From positions 1 through 64,000 of the forward strand of contig NZ_JAAMQZ010000023.1 of NCBI RefSeq assembly GCF_013522825.1: a DNA stretch of 64,000 nucleotides, read 5' to 3'. This stretch comes from Stutzerimonas stutzeri (GTDB lineage: Bacteria > Pseudomonadota > Gammaproteobacteria > Pseudomonadales > Pseudomonadaceae). Below the pieces are notes generated by a model. That model was not told the DNA's origin. It did not search any database and saw nothing but the letters and a program-made list of their open reading frames with translations. Positions 27,866-37,156 of the stretch are shown here, piece after piece (position 1 is the stretch's first letter; every line of letters starts with the position of its first letter). Position numbers and translations under genes: made by a program.

Positions 27866-28559
27866 AAGGTCCTCTAAGCAATCTGATGCTCAATGCTGTG
27901 CCCGGCAGGGCTTGGAGTTATCTTTGGGGCTGGGGCTGGAGCGGCTGCCGTCGGCATGGCCAGGCCGTCTGCGATGCCAGCAGCAGGCAGGAAAACCACG
28001 CGCACTGAAGCGGACAGCACCAGGCAATCTCGGTACGCGCAATGGGATACAGGTGCTGCTTGCGCTATCTGGCTGGCGACGAAAGCCCGTGCGCTCCCCA
28101 AGACCAGCCGCCGCTTCCCTCGAACACGCCGGCTGTATCCCGTCTTGAATCATTGCTGCTTCCCTGTGGTCATGGTGTCCTGTGCCCGTCCACCCTGTAC
28201 GGGCCGTGGGCAATGTAGGGAGTGAGGGCAGCAGCAAGAAGCCCGGCAAAAGGAAAACAGCGTTTCACACAGGGAACGGTCTTGCGCTTGAACAAAAGCA
28301 AGATTGGAAGGAATCACGGCAAACAAAGATGCCAAAAGGCCACGGGATTAATCCCTGCTTTTGCCTGGGCGGAAACGCAAGCGCTTCTAAAACAGGCCTA
28401 TGGGCCTAAAGTCTGAACCTTTCGTCGCACAACGACGGCCCATGCACGTCGGAATAGGGGCACGCTTCATCGTTCCAGACATGCAACGGGCAGCAGCATC
28501 AACAAACAGCCGGCCTGCGCATGTCGCTCCGGTGCGACCACGACGCAATGGAACGGACG
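27866..28559 (-). other. Long upstream region of the adhesin export operon, no gene
   Basis: About 690 bases separate the TonB receptor stop from the TolC-OmpA start; both genes are on the minus strand. Short open frames here lack ribosome binding sites and family resemblance. Two palindromes stand out: a perfect 12-mer 'gggattaatccc' at 28344-28355 and 'aggcctatgggcct' at 28394-28407. The part from about 28230 to 28420 is less GC-rich than its surroundings and probably holds the promoter. I see no clear -35/-10 pair and no convincing FleQ or sigma-54 site. Confidence 0.5.
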
Positions 28560-30914
28560 CTAGTAACGCGCCCTCAGCGTCATGCCGAACGTGCGCGGAT
28601 CGCCCGGCAGGACGCCATAGTCGCCAGCACCGAGCAGCGCATAGACGGCGGTGATGGACTCCCTGTCGAACAGGTTGTGCACCCAGGCCTCGACCTCCCA
28701 GCGGCGGTCGATACGACGCAACCCCAAACGCAGATGAGTCAGTCCGAAGGCCGGCTGCCAGCTGCCCTCTCCGCCTTCGAGCGTGCCGTAGTAGCCGCTG
28801 CGAAAGCTGTAGTCCAGAACCCCGAAAGCCTCATGCCTCGTCGTCAGCGGTTGACGATAATCGAGCCCGGCGCTGGCATTCCACTCGGGCGCGTTATAGA
28901 GCCGCTTGCCCCCGAGGTCGCAGACATAGGCGTCACTGCCTGGAGCACAGGGCCCATTGGGGAAGCGCTTGTAGCGCGCATCGCTCCAGGCCGCGCCCAG
29001 GCGCAGATCGAGTTGCTCGTGCAGGCGCCACAGCGAATCCAGCTCGACGCCGCGCAGCCGCACCCTGCCCACGTTCAGCAGGTTGTCACGCAACGGCGGC
29101 GCCAGGGAATTGGCCGGAGGGCTGTAGGTCAGCGCCTGGTAATCATCGACATCGGTCTGGTAGACGGCAAGGTCCAGGGTGGCGCGCTGGCCCCACAGCC
29201 GGGTCTTGAGACCGGCTTCCAGCGAGGTGGCACGTTCCGCGCCGTAGGTTGGCCCCACATGCGTGCCAGTCACGTCGAAGTTGATACCGCCGGCCTTGTG
29301 ACCACGCGACCAGCTGACATAGCCCAGCATCTGGTCGGTGAAATGGTAGCTGGCGCCCAGCAGACCGGAGTGATTGCTCTCCCCGATGGAGTCACGCCGG
29401 TAGTAGCTGCCGCCCAGCGCCACCTGGCGCAGCAGCGGCCCACCGATCTGGGACACCATGTCGGGACCAAGCGGGCGCTCACCCGTAACCTCGCGGGAAA
29501 TCCAGCCATCCTTGCGCTCACGGGTGTAACGCAGCCCCGCCGTCACCTCCAGTTGCTCGAAGGGACTCCATGCGAGCTGACCGAACAGGGCGCGGCTGTC
29601 GCCCTTCTGCTCGCCGTCGAATGCCTGGGACGTGCCTGCCAGCAGCTCGCTGGGGATTTGCGCAGGATCGGTGATACCCAACAATGCAAGCTCGGGCCTG
29701 TCACCCAGGAACCAGGCAGCGGCCTCGTCGCCGAAACGCACGCCGATATCGCGCTCCAGGCGCTGGCGCAGATAATAAAGGCCCAGCACATAATCCAGCT
29801 GCTCACTGGCCGCCCCGGACAGCCGGAACTCCTGGCTGAACTGGCTGTGCTCGAGACGGCTGCCTGACCGCGCCACGGCCAGGGCGGTGCCGTCAGCCTC
29901 GCGCTGGTCGGTGAAGTCCCAGTCGCGGTAGGCGGTGATACTGGTCAGGCGCAGGTCGTCGCGCATATCCCAGTTGAGTTCGAGGGCGGTTGCGTTCTGT
30001 TCCGTGCGTGAGCGGGTCGGTGAATTCTGGCGCACCTCCCGCCGGTAAGGGGCGGACGGTGAAAGGCGATAGCCGACGAAGTCGGCACGCTGCCGGGTCT
30101 GGGTGCTGTAGTGGTTGCTCATCAGCACGGGGCCGTGATTTTCCTGCCAGGCGTTCTCGCCGCTCAGGCGTACGCTGAAGCGATCATTGGGCGTCCACAA
30201 CAGTTGACCGCGCAGGCCTTGGCTATCCAGATCGTTGAGTGAAGAGCCATCATGCAGGTTGTCCACCTGTCCATCGCGGCCACTGTGAAAAGCGCTCAGG
30301 CGGCCCGCCAGCTCGCCCTCCAGCAGCGGCCCTGAAATATTGCCGCGATACTCGCGCGTACCGCGCTCGCCCAGCGTCATCTCGCCCGCCGCCTCGAAAA
30401 ACGGCGTCGGCGGGCGTGTCACGATATTCACTACCCCGGCACTGGTGTTCTTGCCGAACAGCGTACCTTGGGGGCCGCGTAGCACTTCCACACGTTCTAC
30501 ATCGAGCAGCTCCGCGAACGCCATGCCCTGGCGCCCCAGGTAGACGCCATCGACAAAAACCCCAACGCTGCCGTCCAGCCCGTCGTTATAGGCTGTCGCC
30601 CCGAAACCACGCAGCCCGAAGCCCGCGTAGCGAGCGCCATGCCCGGACACCACCAGGCCAGGCACCCTTTGCTGGATGTCCTGCAGACGATGCAAACCGG
30701 CCTCTTCCAGTGCGTCACCATCCAACACGCTGAGCGCGATGGGCACCTGCTGCGAGACCTCCTCGCGGTGACGCGCGGTGACGGTCATCGCCTCCAGCAC
30801 CACGCCCTTCTCGCCATCGACACTCGTCGGCTGCTCGGCCAGTGCCTGGGAGCACAGCAGCCAGCCAAGCAGCAGCCAGCCTGTAGGTGGCAAAGCGTGG
30901 ACGAATTTCAGCAT
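28560..30914 (-). CDS. TonB-dependent outer membrane receptor
   Basis: A 784-residue receptor with a signal peptide (cleavage after 'LLCSQALA'), a TonB-box-like stretch 'EAMTVTARH' near residue 42, a plug domain (about 55-165, with 'LRGFGATAYNDGLDGSVGVF' and 'VEVLRGPQGTLFGKNTSAGV'), a 22-strand barrel and a C-terminal aromatic residue ('MTLRARY'). It imports a siderophore or another large ligand at the cost of proton-motive force. The ligand is not evident; the plug resembles receptors from the Sphingomonas-type and pesticin-receptor-like group. Its start overlaps the histidine kinase stop by 7 bases, so it is in one operon with a two-component system. No ferric-uptake sigma or anti-sigma genes are adjacent. 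Confidence 0.92.
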   Translation of the reverse strand: MLKFVHALPPTGWLLLGWLLCSQALAEQPTSVDGEKGVVLEAMTVTARHREEVSQQVPIALSVLDGDALEEAGLHRLQDIQQRVPGLVVSGHGARYAGFGLRGFGATAYNDGLDGSVGVFVDGVYLGRQGMAFAELLDVERVEVLRGPQGTLFGKNTSAGVVNIVTRPPTPFFEAAGEMTLGERGTREYRGNISGPLLEGELAGRLSAFHSGRDGQVDNLHDGSSLNDLDSQGLRGQLLWTPNDRFSVRLSGENAWQENHGPVLMSNHYSTQTRQRADFVGYRLSPSAPYRREVRQNSPTRSRTEQNATALELNWDMRDDLRLTSITAYRDWDFTDQREADGTALAVARSGSRLEHSQFSQEFRLSGAASEQLDYVLGLYYLRQRLERDIGVRFGDEAAAWFLGDRPELALLGITDPAQIPSELLAGTSQAFDGEQKGDSRALFGQLAWSPFEQLEVTAGLRYTRERKDGWISREVTGERPLGPDMVSQIGGPLLRQVALGGSYYRRDSIGESNHSGLLGASYHFTDQMLGYVSWSRGHKAGGINFDVTGTHVGPTYGAERATSLEAGLKTRLWGQRATLDLAVYQTDVDDYQALTYSPPANSLAPPLRDNLLNVGRVRLRGVELDSLWRLHEQLDLRLGAAWSDARYKRFPNGPCAPGSDAYVCDLGGKRLYNAPEWNASAGLDYRQPLTTRHEAFGVLDYSFRSGYYGTLEGGEGSWQPAFGLTHLRLGLRRIDRRWEVEAWVHNLFDRESITAVYALLGAGDYGVLPGDPRTFGMTLRARY

Positions 30915-33343
30915 TGCAAGGGATCATCCGCCAGAGAATTGGATTGATTGCTCCGTGCTCTCTGGATAAGCGCATCGACACAGGCCAGCAGCTCGCCACT
31001 GGCAGCCGGCTTGAGCAATGCGGCATCGAAATCCAGCTCCGCCGCCGTGTCCCGCGGGCGTAACGCGGGGGCGGCGGAAAGCAGCAGAACGGGCATCTTC
31101 GGCCAGTGTTCGCGCACGTTCTGCAGCAGTTCCCAACCGTCCATTTCCGGCATCATCTGATCGGTGATCAGCAGATCCACCGGCTGGCTCCGCAGACAGG
31201 CCAGGGCGTACAGGCCATCCTCCGCGGTCTCTACCTCGAAGCCGTAACCCGACAGCAGATCATCGAGCCATTCGCGGTTCTGCTCCATGTCATCGACCAG
31301 CAGCACGCGCCGCCCGGCGCCCTCGACCTGCACGGCATGGGTTTCGATGAAGGTCGTGTCCATGTCCTCCTCTGCTGCGAGCTGGAGCTGGAGTTGAAAG
31401 CTGAAGCGGCTGCCGCATGGTTCGAGGCGTTCCAGTTCGAGTTCGCTCGCCATATGACCAAGCAATTGGCTGACGATGGACAGCCCCAGCCCGCTACCAT
31501 CGTAGCGCTCGACGTCGTTCCCGCGCTGGAAGGGCCGCAACAGACGCTCGCGCTCGCTCGGATCGATGCCGATACCGGTGTCGCTGATGCAAAACTGCAG
31601 GCGCACCTGTTGCTCATCGCGGCTCATGCAGCTCACTTTCAGGCTCAAGGTGCCGTCGTGGGTGAACTTGGCGGCGTTGGACAGCAGATTGATCAGAACC
31701 TGGCGAAGCCGGCGGAAATCGGCTCGCACCAGCAAGGGCAGGTCCTCGGCAATCTCACTCTCGAAGCGGTTGTTCTGCCTGTCGGCGAGAAAGCCGGCCT
31801 CTCCTTCTATCTCGCGCAGGAAGCCATACAGGTAACCGGGCGCAATGATCAGCTCCAGCGGCTGCATCTCGCTGCGCGAGAACTCCAGCAGCTCGTCGAT
31901 CAGCTCCAGTTGATGCCGCGCATTGCGCTCGATCTTCTGGCCGAAGCCACTGTCGCCGGAAGCACCTTGCGAACGTCCCGCATAGTCGATGATGCTCACC
32001 AGAGGCGAGCGCAGGTCATGGCTGATCCGGGCCATCAAGGCACTGCGAGCCTGCAGCGACTCGCGCAACTGGCCGGTGCGCAACGCCACCATGCTTTCCA
32101 GGCGCTCCTGTTCGGCCTTGCGCTGTTGATCCAGAGCGGTCAGGGCATGCTTTTCGCGACGGCGGCTGCGGCTGACCTCGATGACCAGGGTGCAGACCAG
32201 CAACAGCACGCCAGGCAAGGTCGATGACAGGCTGAGGAAGTTCTGCCGCGATTGCCAGGGCAGCACATGCCCCAGAGGCAGCACATAACGCACCAGAAAC
32301 TGCAGCAGGTACAGCCCAGGCACCAGCCAGACCATCCAGTTGTAGGTGAGCCCGCGCCGCCAACCCGCCAACAGGGTAGCCGGCAGGAGCAGGTAAAGGG
32401 CTATGCGCATGGACAACTCGGCAAAGGGCCTGCCCTGCTCCGGCTCCACCAGCCCCCACAACTGCCCGGCTACATAACTGAGCATGAACAGCGTGAACAG
32501 CCGGCCCCAGATATCGGGCAGTTGGCGAACCTTGAGCAACACGCGCAGATAGCCGAGAACGCACAACAACGATACGCCGCCGAGCAGCAGCTGCAGCAAC
32601 TGAGCCCAGGGCAGCAACTGCGGCAAAAAGATCAGATAGCCATTCACGGCACAGGTGTAGAGGATATAGCTGAGCACTGCACCGGCATGCACCACCAACA
32701 GCCGCGAACGCACAATCCTGCCGACGATCAGACTGAAGGGCACGACCAAAAGCACGATGCCCAGGGCGATGCCGTCGATCATGGAGGCCCACTGGCGCTC
32801 CTGCAACAAGACCAGCTCATCCCAGAGCATCGGTTGCAGAAGCAGCAGAGTACTGCTCACTACCCGGACCAGAACCGTGGTGCTTTCGTGCGCGGGGAGC
32901 TCCAGCGGGAAAATCGGGTGACGCTCGGCTATCGCCCAATCCTTCAGGGCATGAGCGCTACCAGCCCGCTGCACAAGCCAGCCATCACCCTGCAGGACAT
33001 ACACCCGGACATCTTCCAGGCGCGGCTCACCGACCGTCAGCCAGCGCAGACAGGCCCGTTCATCCTTGTTGTGCAGTTCGAAACGCAGCCAGAACGCCGA
33101 ACTGCTGTATTCCCTGAGCAGATTCTCGCGTGTCGCCGCCTGAAAATGCCGCTCCGGCATGGCCAGTACCTGGTCCGCGGCCAGGCTTCTGCCAGGGTCT
33201 TCGAGGATCTGCAGGCGAGGCGCGAGATCCTGCTCGGGTACCCTACAGTCATTCGCGGCCAGTGCCGTGGCGGCGCCCAGCAAAGCGAGAATGGTTACGG
33301 CGATACGCCAGATGACACCAGGCCAGACCCGCTTCAATGCCAT
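30908..33343 (-). CDS. 7TM hybrid histidine kinase
   Basis: An 811-residue membrane sensor. After a signal peptide ('LALLGAATALA'), an extracellular 7TMR-DISM-type beta domain (about 35-170) binds an unknown ligand, seven membrane segments follow (about 185-395), then a coiled coil, HisKA with phospho-acceptor H442 in 'ISHDLRSPLVS', an ATPase domain ('NLLSNAAKFTHDG', 'DTGIGIDPSER', 'GSGLGLSIV') and a receiver domain with D728 in 'DLLITDQMMPEMDG'. It is cotranscribed with the response regulator upstream (3-base gap) and the TonB receptor downstream. It probably senses the receptor's substrate or its uptake state, which is inference. Confidence 0.93.
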   Translation of the reverse strand: MALKRVWPGVIWRIAVTILALLGAATALAANDCRVPEQDLAPRLQILEDPGRSLAADQVLAMPERHFQAATRENLLREYSSSAFWLRFELHNKDERACLRWLTVGEPRLEDVRVYVLQGDGWLVQRAGSAHALKDWAIAERHPIFPLELPAHESTTVLVRVVSSTLLLLQPMLWDELVLLQERQWASMIDGIALGIVLLVVPFSLIVGRIVRSRLLVVHAGAVLSYILYTCAVNGYLIFLPQLLPWAQLLQLLLGGVSLLCVLGYLRVLLKVRQLPDIWGRLFTLFMLSYVAGQLWGLVEPEQGRPFAELSMRIALYLLLPATLLAGWRRGLTYNWMVWLVPGLYLLQFLVRYVLPLGHVLPWQSRQNFLSLSSTLPGVLLLVCTLVIEVSRSRRREKHALTALDQQRKAEQERLESMVALRTGQLRESLQARSALMARISHDLRSPLVSIIDYAGRSQGASGDSGFGQKIERNARHQLELIDELLEFSRSEMQPLELIIAPGYLYGFLREIEGEAGFLADRQNNRFESEIAEDLPLLVRADFRRLRQVLINLLSNAAKFTHDGTLSLKVSCMSRDEQQVRLQFCISDTGIGIDPSERERLLRPFQRGNDVERYDGSGLGLSIVSQLLGHMASELELERLEPCGSRFSFQLQLQLAAEEDMDTTFIETHAVQVEGAGRRVLLVDDMEQNREWLDDLLSGYGFEVETAEDGLYALACLRSQPVDLLITDQMMPEMDGWELLQNVREHWPKMPVLLLSAAPALRPRDTAAELDFDAALLKPAASGELLACVDALIQRARSNQSNSLADDPLQC

Positions 33344-33346
33344 CCC

Positions 33347-34132
33347 CTACAGCCTGTCGGACTGCTCCCGTGCCTGCTGACGGAACTGGCTCGGGGTCAT
33401 GCCCAGGCGCTCACGGAAGGCGGTGGTGAAGTTGCAGGCGCTGCGAAAGCCCACCAACACGGAAATATCCTGAATCTCCATTTCGCTGTCGGCCAGCAGT
33501 TCCTGTCCACGTCGCAGGCGGGCTTCGCGAACATAGGCGAAGACCGTCATGCCCAAGCGCTCACGAAAAATGCTCGACAGGCGCTTGTCATAGGTACCTA
33601 CCTTGCGCGCTATCTCGGCCAGGGATGGCAGCTCGTCCAGGTGCTGGCCGATCAAGCGCATGGCGGCGCGCAGGATCATCTGCTCGGCATCCGGCACCTC
33701 GTTGACCGCGCCAGCGGGCGCCGGCGTCTCGCGCCACGCCAGTTGCAGGTGGATGCGGATACGCGCCAGCACTTCTTCGGGTGCGCAGGACTTCAGCACG
33801 TAATCAACACCGCCCAGCGACAACCCCTCCAGACGTTCATCCACCGCCCCGGCGGAGGTCAGAAAAATGATCGGTACCTGCCGGGTAACCGGAGCCTCGC
33901 GCAGCAGTCGCGCCAGGGTGAAACCGTCCATGTCCGGCATTCTCACATCCAGCAGGATCAGGTCGGGACGCAGTGCCAGGGCGCGCTGGTAGCCCTGCCT
34001 GGCTTCACTGGCGATCGACAATCGCCAGGGCTGCACACGCAACAGCGCCAGCAATAAACGGATATCTTCGGTGGTGTCGTCGATAACCAGAATATGCGGG
34101 GCATGATCAACGGGCGGAATGCGATCTCGCAT
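33347..34132 (-). CDS. Response regulator with AraC-type DNA-binding output
   Basis: A 261-residue regulator. The receiver domain covers about 10-130 ('HILVIDDTTEDIRLLL', phospho-acceptor aspartate in 'DLILLDVRMPDMDGF', and the conserved lysine in 'VDYVLKSC'). The C-terminal AraC/XylS helix-turn-helix pair covers about 155-255 ('SLAEIARKVGTYDKRLSSIF', 'DISVLVGFRSACNFTTAFRE'). The frame reaches a TTG at 34159, but the ATG at 34132 has 'taggag' about 10 bases ahead and is preferred. It is the first gene of the regulator-kinase-receptor operon, and is divergent from the LysR gene. Confidence 0.92.
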   Translation of the reverse strand: MRDRIPPVDHAPHILVIDDTTEDIRLLLALLRVQPWRLSIASEARQGYQRALALRPDLILLDVRMPDMDGFTLARLLREAPVTRQVPIIFLTSAGAVDERLEGLSLGGVDYVLKSCAPEEVLARIRIHLQLAWRETPAPAGAVNEVPDAEQMILRAAMRLIGQHLDELPSLAEIARKVGTYDKRLSSIFRERLGMTVFAYVREARLRRGQELLADSEMEIQDISVLVGFRSACNFTTAFRERLGMTPSQFRQQAREQSDRL

Positions 34133-34276
34133 CAATCTGAAGCTCCTATGCCCACCCAATGGTTAGTGGCTGTTCTTTTATTCATGCTAATCCCTTCAAG
34201 CAAACACGATATCCGCCCGGGCAAAAGCTTCGCTGGCAAGGGGGCAACAAGATAGCGCAATCGAAACAGGGAAGAC

Positions 34277-35248
34277 ATGATGAGCCGCTCCTCCCCGGAC
34301 AACACAGTGTTGCACAGGCGACAAACGAAAGCAGCGATCCAGGCTGACACCTTGAGCGAGCTTTACTGGCTCATCCAGGTCATCGAAGCCGGCAGCTTCT
34401 CGGCTGCTGCCGAGCGTACAGGGGTCGCAAAATCGAGTCTGAGCCGCCACGTCAAGCAACTGGAAACACGCCTGGGTGTTCAGCTGCTCTACCGGAGTAC
34501 CCGCGCATTCAGCGTGACCACGATCGGCAATCAAATCTACCGTCACGCACTCGACATGCTGGCGGCCGCAGAAGCTGCCGAAGCCGAAGCCCAGGAAAGC
34601 AACGGTACGCCAAGCGGGCTCATTCAAATGGCAGCCCCAGGCATACTCGGTAATTGGCTGCTCGGCCTGCTTACTGGCTTTCAGGCCTGCCATCCCAATG
34701 TGCGCTTTGCCCTGACGGCAAAGGATGCGCTTATCGAGCTGAGCTCACACAGCCTGGACCTGTCCCTGAGCCTGGATGAAGCGCCTGCGGACAGCAGCGA
34801 AATCGTCGCCCGGCCCCTGGCCAGCCTGCAAAACGTGATCGTCGGCTGCCCGGCACTACTCGACCGCCTCGACAACCCGCGCACCCTCGACAAACTGGAA
34901 GACAGCGCCCTGCTCGCCCTGGGCCCACCCCAGGCGTTGCGTCCGTGGCGACTGTCCGACACACAGCGCATATTGCAGGCTCCCGCGTTCAGCGCGCAAA
35001 GCCTGCAGACGCTGCGTGAAGCGGCCAAGGCCGGAATCGGCCTGGCCTGCCTGCCATTGAATACATGCCTCGAAGAACTTGCGACGGGCGCGCTACGAAT
35101 CGCCTGCGCAGAAGAAGCACTCCAGCCTGCCACGCTCTATGCATTGACTCCGTCATCGCGGGCCATAACCCGGACCACACGCAGCTTTATCCAGCATATC
35201 CGCAGCACCATCACCGACGAGCCATGGCAAGGGATCAGCTCTCTCTAG
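34277..35248 (+). CDS. LysR-family transcriptional regulator
   Basis: A 323-residue LTTR. The helix-turn-helix is at about residues 28-90 ('GSFSAAAERTGVAKSSLSRH', 'LETRLGVQLLYRSTRAFSVT'), followed by the effector-binding domain from about 110. The subgroup resembles the AaeR/DsdC-like or PA-type 'TdcA/YhaJ' branch, but the inducer is unknown. Two adjacent ATGs (34277 and 34280) follow 'agggaag'; either may be used. It is divergent from the response-regulator operon with about 145 bases between, so it may control that operon as well as itself. Confidence 0.88.
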   Translation: MMSRSSPDNTVLHRRQTKAAIQADTLSELYWLIQVIEAGSFSAAAERTGVAKSSLSRHVKQLETRLGVQLLYRSTRAFSVTTIGNQIYRHALDMLAAAEAAEAEAQESNGTPSGLIQMAAPGILGNWLLGLLTGFQACHPNVRFALTAKDALIELSSHSLDLSLSLDEAPADSSEIVARPLASLQNVIVGCPALLDRLDNPRTLDKLEDSALLALGPPQALRPWRLSDTQRILQAPAFSAQSLQTLREAAKAGIGLACLPLNTCLEELATGALRIACAEEALQPATLYALTPSSRAITRTTRSFIQHIRSTITDEPWQGISSL

Positions 35249-35336
35249 CCGCCACGCATCGGCGGCGTGCGTCATTTCACTGCCAGCACGCGGCAAACTG
35301 AACAGCAGGCCAAAGCACCGCTACAGGCCCAGCCAT

Positions 35337-35376
35337 AAAAAAAACCGCTTCCCTTGCAGGGGAAGCGGTTTTTTCT
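35337..35376. terminator. Bidirectional terminator between LysR and FKBP genes
   Basis: A near-perfect hairpin, 'aaccgcttccc' with 'gggaagcggtt', flanked by an A run and a T run, lies between the convergent LysR and FKBP genes and can serve both. Confidence 0.93.
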
Positions 35377-35429
35377 ATTCACGACAGTAGGGCCATCAAC
35401 AAAAGCGTTCGAAAGGCCACCCGCCTGGA

Positions 35430-36191
35430 TTACTGCCCAGAGGCTTCTTCGGCAGCTTCCGGCTCGACTTCTTCTGCCGGCGCCTGGGTTTCATCACCCT
35501 TGATACCCAGCAGTTCCAGCTCGAACACCAGCACGGAGTTCGCCGGAATCAGCGGGCTCGGGCTCTGCTCGCCATAGGCCAGCTCGCTCGGAATGTACAG
35601 TTTGTACTTCTCGCCGACATGCATCAGCTGCAAGCCTTCGACCCAACCCGGAATCACGCCGCCGACCGGCAGGTCGATCGGGCTGCCACGCTTGATCGAG
35701 CTGTCGAAGACGGTGCCGTCGACCAGGCTGCCTTCATAGTGAACGGTAACCACATCCTCAGCGGTCGGCTGAGCACCATCGGCCTGTTTGATGACTTCGT
35801 ACTGCAGGCCGGATTCGGTGGTTTTCACACCGTCACGCTTGGCATTGTCTTCAAGAAATTTCGCGCCTGCCGCTACTGCTTCCTGGTTCATCTCGAGCAT
35901 GCGCTCTTCGGCGCGAGTCTGCAGGTAGGCAAAGGCCTCCATCAACTCCTCATCGGTCAGTTTCTGCTCCTGCTTGGTCAGGGCATCGTCGATACCCTGC
36001 GCAACAGCGGCTGAATCGAGATCATCCATCCCTTCCTGCGCCAGGCTCTTGCCCATGTTCAGGCCAATGCCGTAGGACGCTTTCTGCGCCGGCGTGTCCA
36101 GCTTGACGCCGGGAGCGCTGGTATCGCTGTCGCAACCCGCCAGGACCAGGCCCACCAGGGCAATCGCCGGGGCCAAACGCTGATATCTCAT
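35430..36191 (-). CDS. FKBP-type peptidyl-prolyl cis-trans isomerase, lipoprotein
   Basis: A 253-residue periplasmic Mip/FkpA-type isomerase. The lipoprotein signal ends in the lipobox 'LVLAGC' (Cys20). An N-terminal helical dimerisation domain (about 30-115, 'ASYGIGLNMGKSLAQ') is followed by the FKBP domain (about 125-235; 'VTVHYEGSLVDGTVFDSS', 'GVIPGWVEGLQLM', 'YIPSELAYGEQ'). An acidic, disordered Ala/Glu tail ends the protein. It assists folding of envelope proteins by proline isomerisation. It is a single gene with its own terminator. Confidence 0.93.
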   Translation of the reverse strand: MRYQRLAPAIALVGLVLAGCDSDTSAPGVKLDTPAQKASYGIGLNMGKSLAQEGMDDLDSAAVAQGIDDALTKQEQKLTDEELMEAFAYLQTRAEERMLEMNQEAVAAGAKFLEDNAKRDGVKTTESGLQYEVIKQADGAQPTAEDVVTVHYEGSLVDGTVFDSSIKRGSPIDLPVGGVIPGWVEGLQLMHVGEKYKLYIPSELAYGEQSPSPLIPANSVLVFELELLGIKGDETQAPAEEVEPEAAEEASGQ

Positions 36192-36355
36192 GCTGTTTCC
36201 TTAATAACGCTGAAAGGGATGATGCAAAAAACAGTCGTCGAGCTTAGCAGGCGGGCACAATCACTGGCTACAGCCCTACACTCAGCCTGTGCTCGAAACA
36301 ACGCGCATCGGTGACCTGCATCACCACCTCGGCGCGCCATACGTTGCGAGCCCGT

Positions 36356-36907
36356 TCAAGCCCTGACCCTTGCCGGACTGCCGAATGCCGTGCAGCCGGC
36401 AGGAATATCGCGCGTGACCACGCTACCGGCACCGATCAGCGCGTCGTCACCAATGCTCACGCCCGGCAGGATGATCGCTCCGCCACCGATCCAGACATTG
36501 CGCCCGATATCGATGGGGCGCCCGAACTCGAGCCCGGATTCACGCTGCGCCGCATCACGCGGATGGTCGGCGGTGAGTATCTGCACACCAGGGCCGATCT
36601 GGGTCCTGTCACCGATGGTCACCGCGACGACATCGAGAATCACACAATTGAAATTGAGGAATACACCTTCGCCCAGGCGAATATTGAAGCCGTAATCGCA
36701 ACGGAATGGCGGGCGGATATTGACCCCCTGCCCGACCGCTGCGAGACGCTCGACCAGTAGCGCATGCCGCTCCTCCACCGACCACGCAAGAGCAGCGTTG
36801 TAACGGGCCAGCCAGTGCATGGCTGCCGTCATGTCTGCCTGCAACTCGGCATCGGAGGCGTCGTAGAGATCGCCTGCCAGCATCTTCTGTTTTTCCGTTC
36901 GAGACAT
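36356..36907 (-). CDS. Maltose/galactoside O-acetyltransferase family (Maa/NodL-like)
   Basis: A 183-residue left-handed beta-helix acetyltransferase. A Maa N-terminal helix pair ('EKQKMLAGDLYDASDAELQA') precedes hexapeptide repeats from about residue 70 to 180, with the catalytic histidine likely in 'LTADHPRDA' and the CoA-binding 'GAGSVVTRDIPAGCTAFGSP' near the end. It transfers acetyl from acetyl-CoA to a sugar hydroxyl; the substrate is not certain. The ATG at 36907 follows 'ggtgaga' and is preferred to the longer frame from 36973. Confidence 0.9.
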   Translation of the reverse strand: MSRTEKQKMLAGDLYDASDAELQADMTAAMHWLARYNAALAWSVEERHALLVERLAAVGQGVNIRPPFRCDYGFNIRLGEGVFLNFNCVILDVVAVTIGDRTQIGPGVQILTADHPRDAAQRESGLEFGRPIDIGRNVWIGGGAIILPGVSIGDDALIGAGSVVTRDIPAGCTAFGSPARVRA

Positions 36908-36979
36908 TCTCACCAGCCTTTTTGCAGACACGTCGTCTTTCGGACAGCGCAAAGCGAAATTCGCTGCCGACAAAAAGTC

Positions 36980-37002
36980 AGCCGAATAAATTCGGCTCTA
37001 CG
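36980..37002. repeat. REP-like palindrome, copy B
   Basis: A palindrome 'gccgaataaattcggc' followed by 'tctacg'. The first 22 bases are identical to 38494-38515, so it is a dispersed repeat. Confidence 0.8.
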
Positions 37003-37090
37003 ATGGAGACGCTTGTGTGGGAAATCGACGGTCTGATCAGAGCAGGAGCAATCGCCAGGGCGCAGCGGAAGAATTCCAGACGCAGAAAAA

Positions 37091-37117
37091 CGAAAAGCGG
37101 CCAATGGCCGCTTTTCG
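37091..37117 (-). terminator. Terminator of the tRNA-Val/tRNA-Asp unit
   Basis: A perfect hairpin, 'cgaaaagcggcc' with 'ggccgcttttcg', is followed on the minus strand by a T run. It lies about 40 bases after tRNA-Asp. Confidence 0.9.
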
Positions 37118-37156
37118 TGTAGCTCCAGGGCGTTCAGTGGACCCATGAAGCGAATT

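Noticed and set aside
23930..27877. A 1315-codon open frame on the plus strand across the ABC and TolC-OmpA genes
   Set aside because: It is antisense to two genes with complete families and motifs. Its product is rich in Gln, Arg and His as expected from reversed GC-rich codons.
27890..28249. Small open frames on both strands between the TonB receptor and TolC-OmpA genes
   Set aside because: No ribosome binding sites, no recognisable family and conflicting overlapping frames. I treat the stretch as a regulatory region.
28320..28345. A sigma-54 promoter (GG-N10-GC) on the minus strand ahead of the adhesin operon
   Set aside because: The candidate 'ggcatctttgtttgc' has 11 rather than 10 bases between GG and GC, which does not fit the strict spacing of sigma-54 sites.
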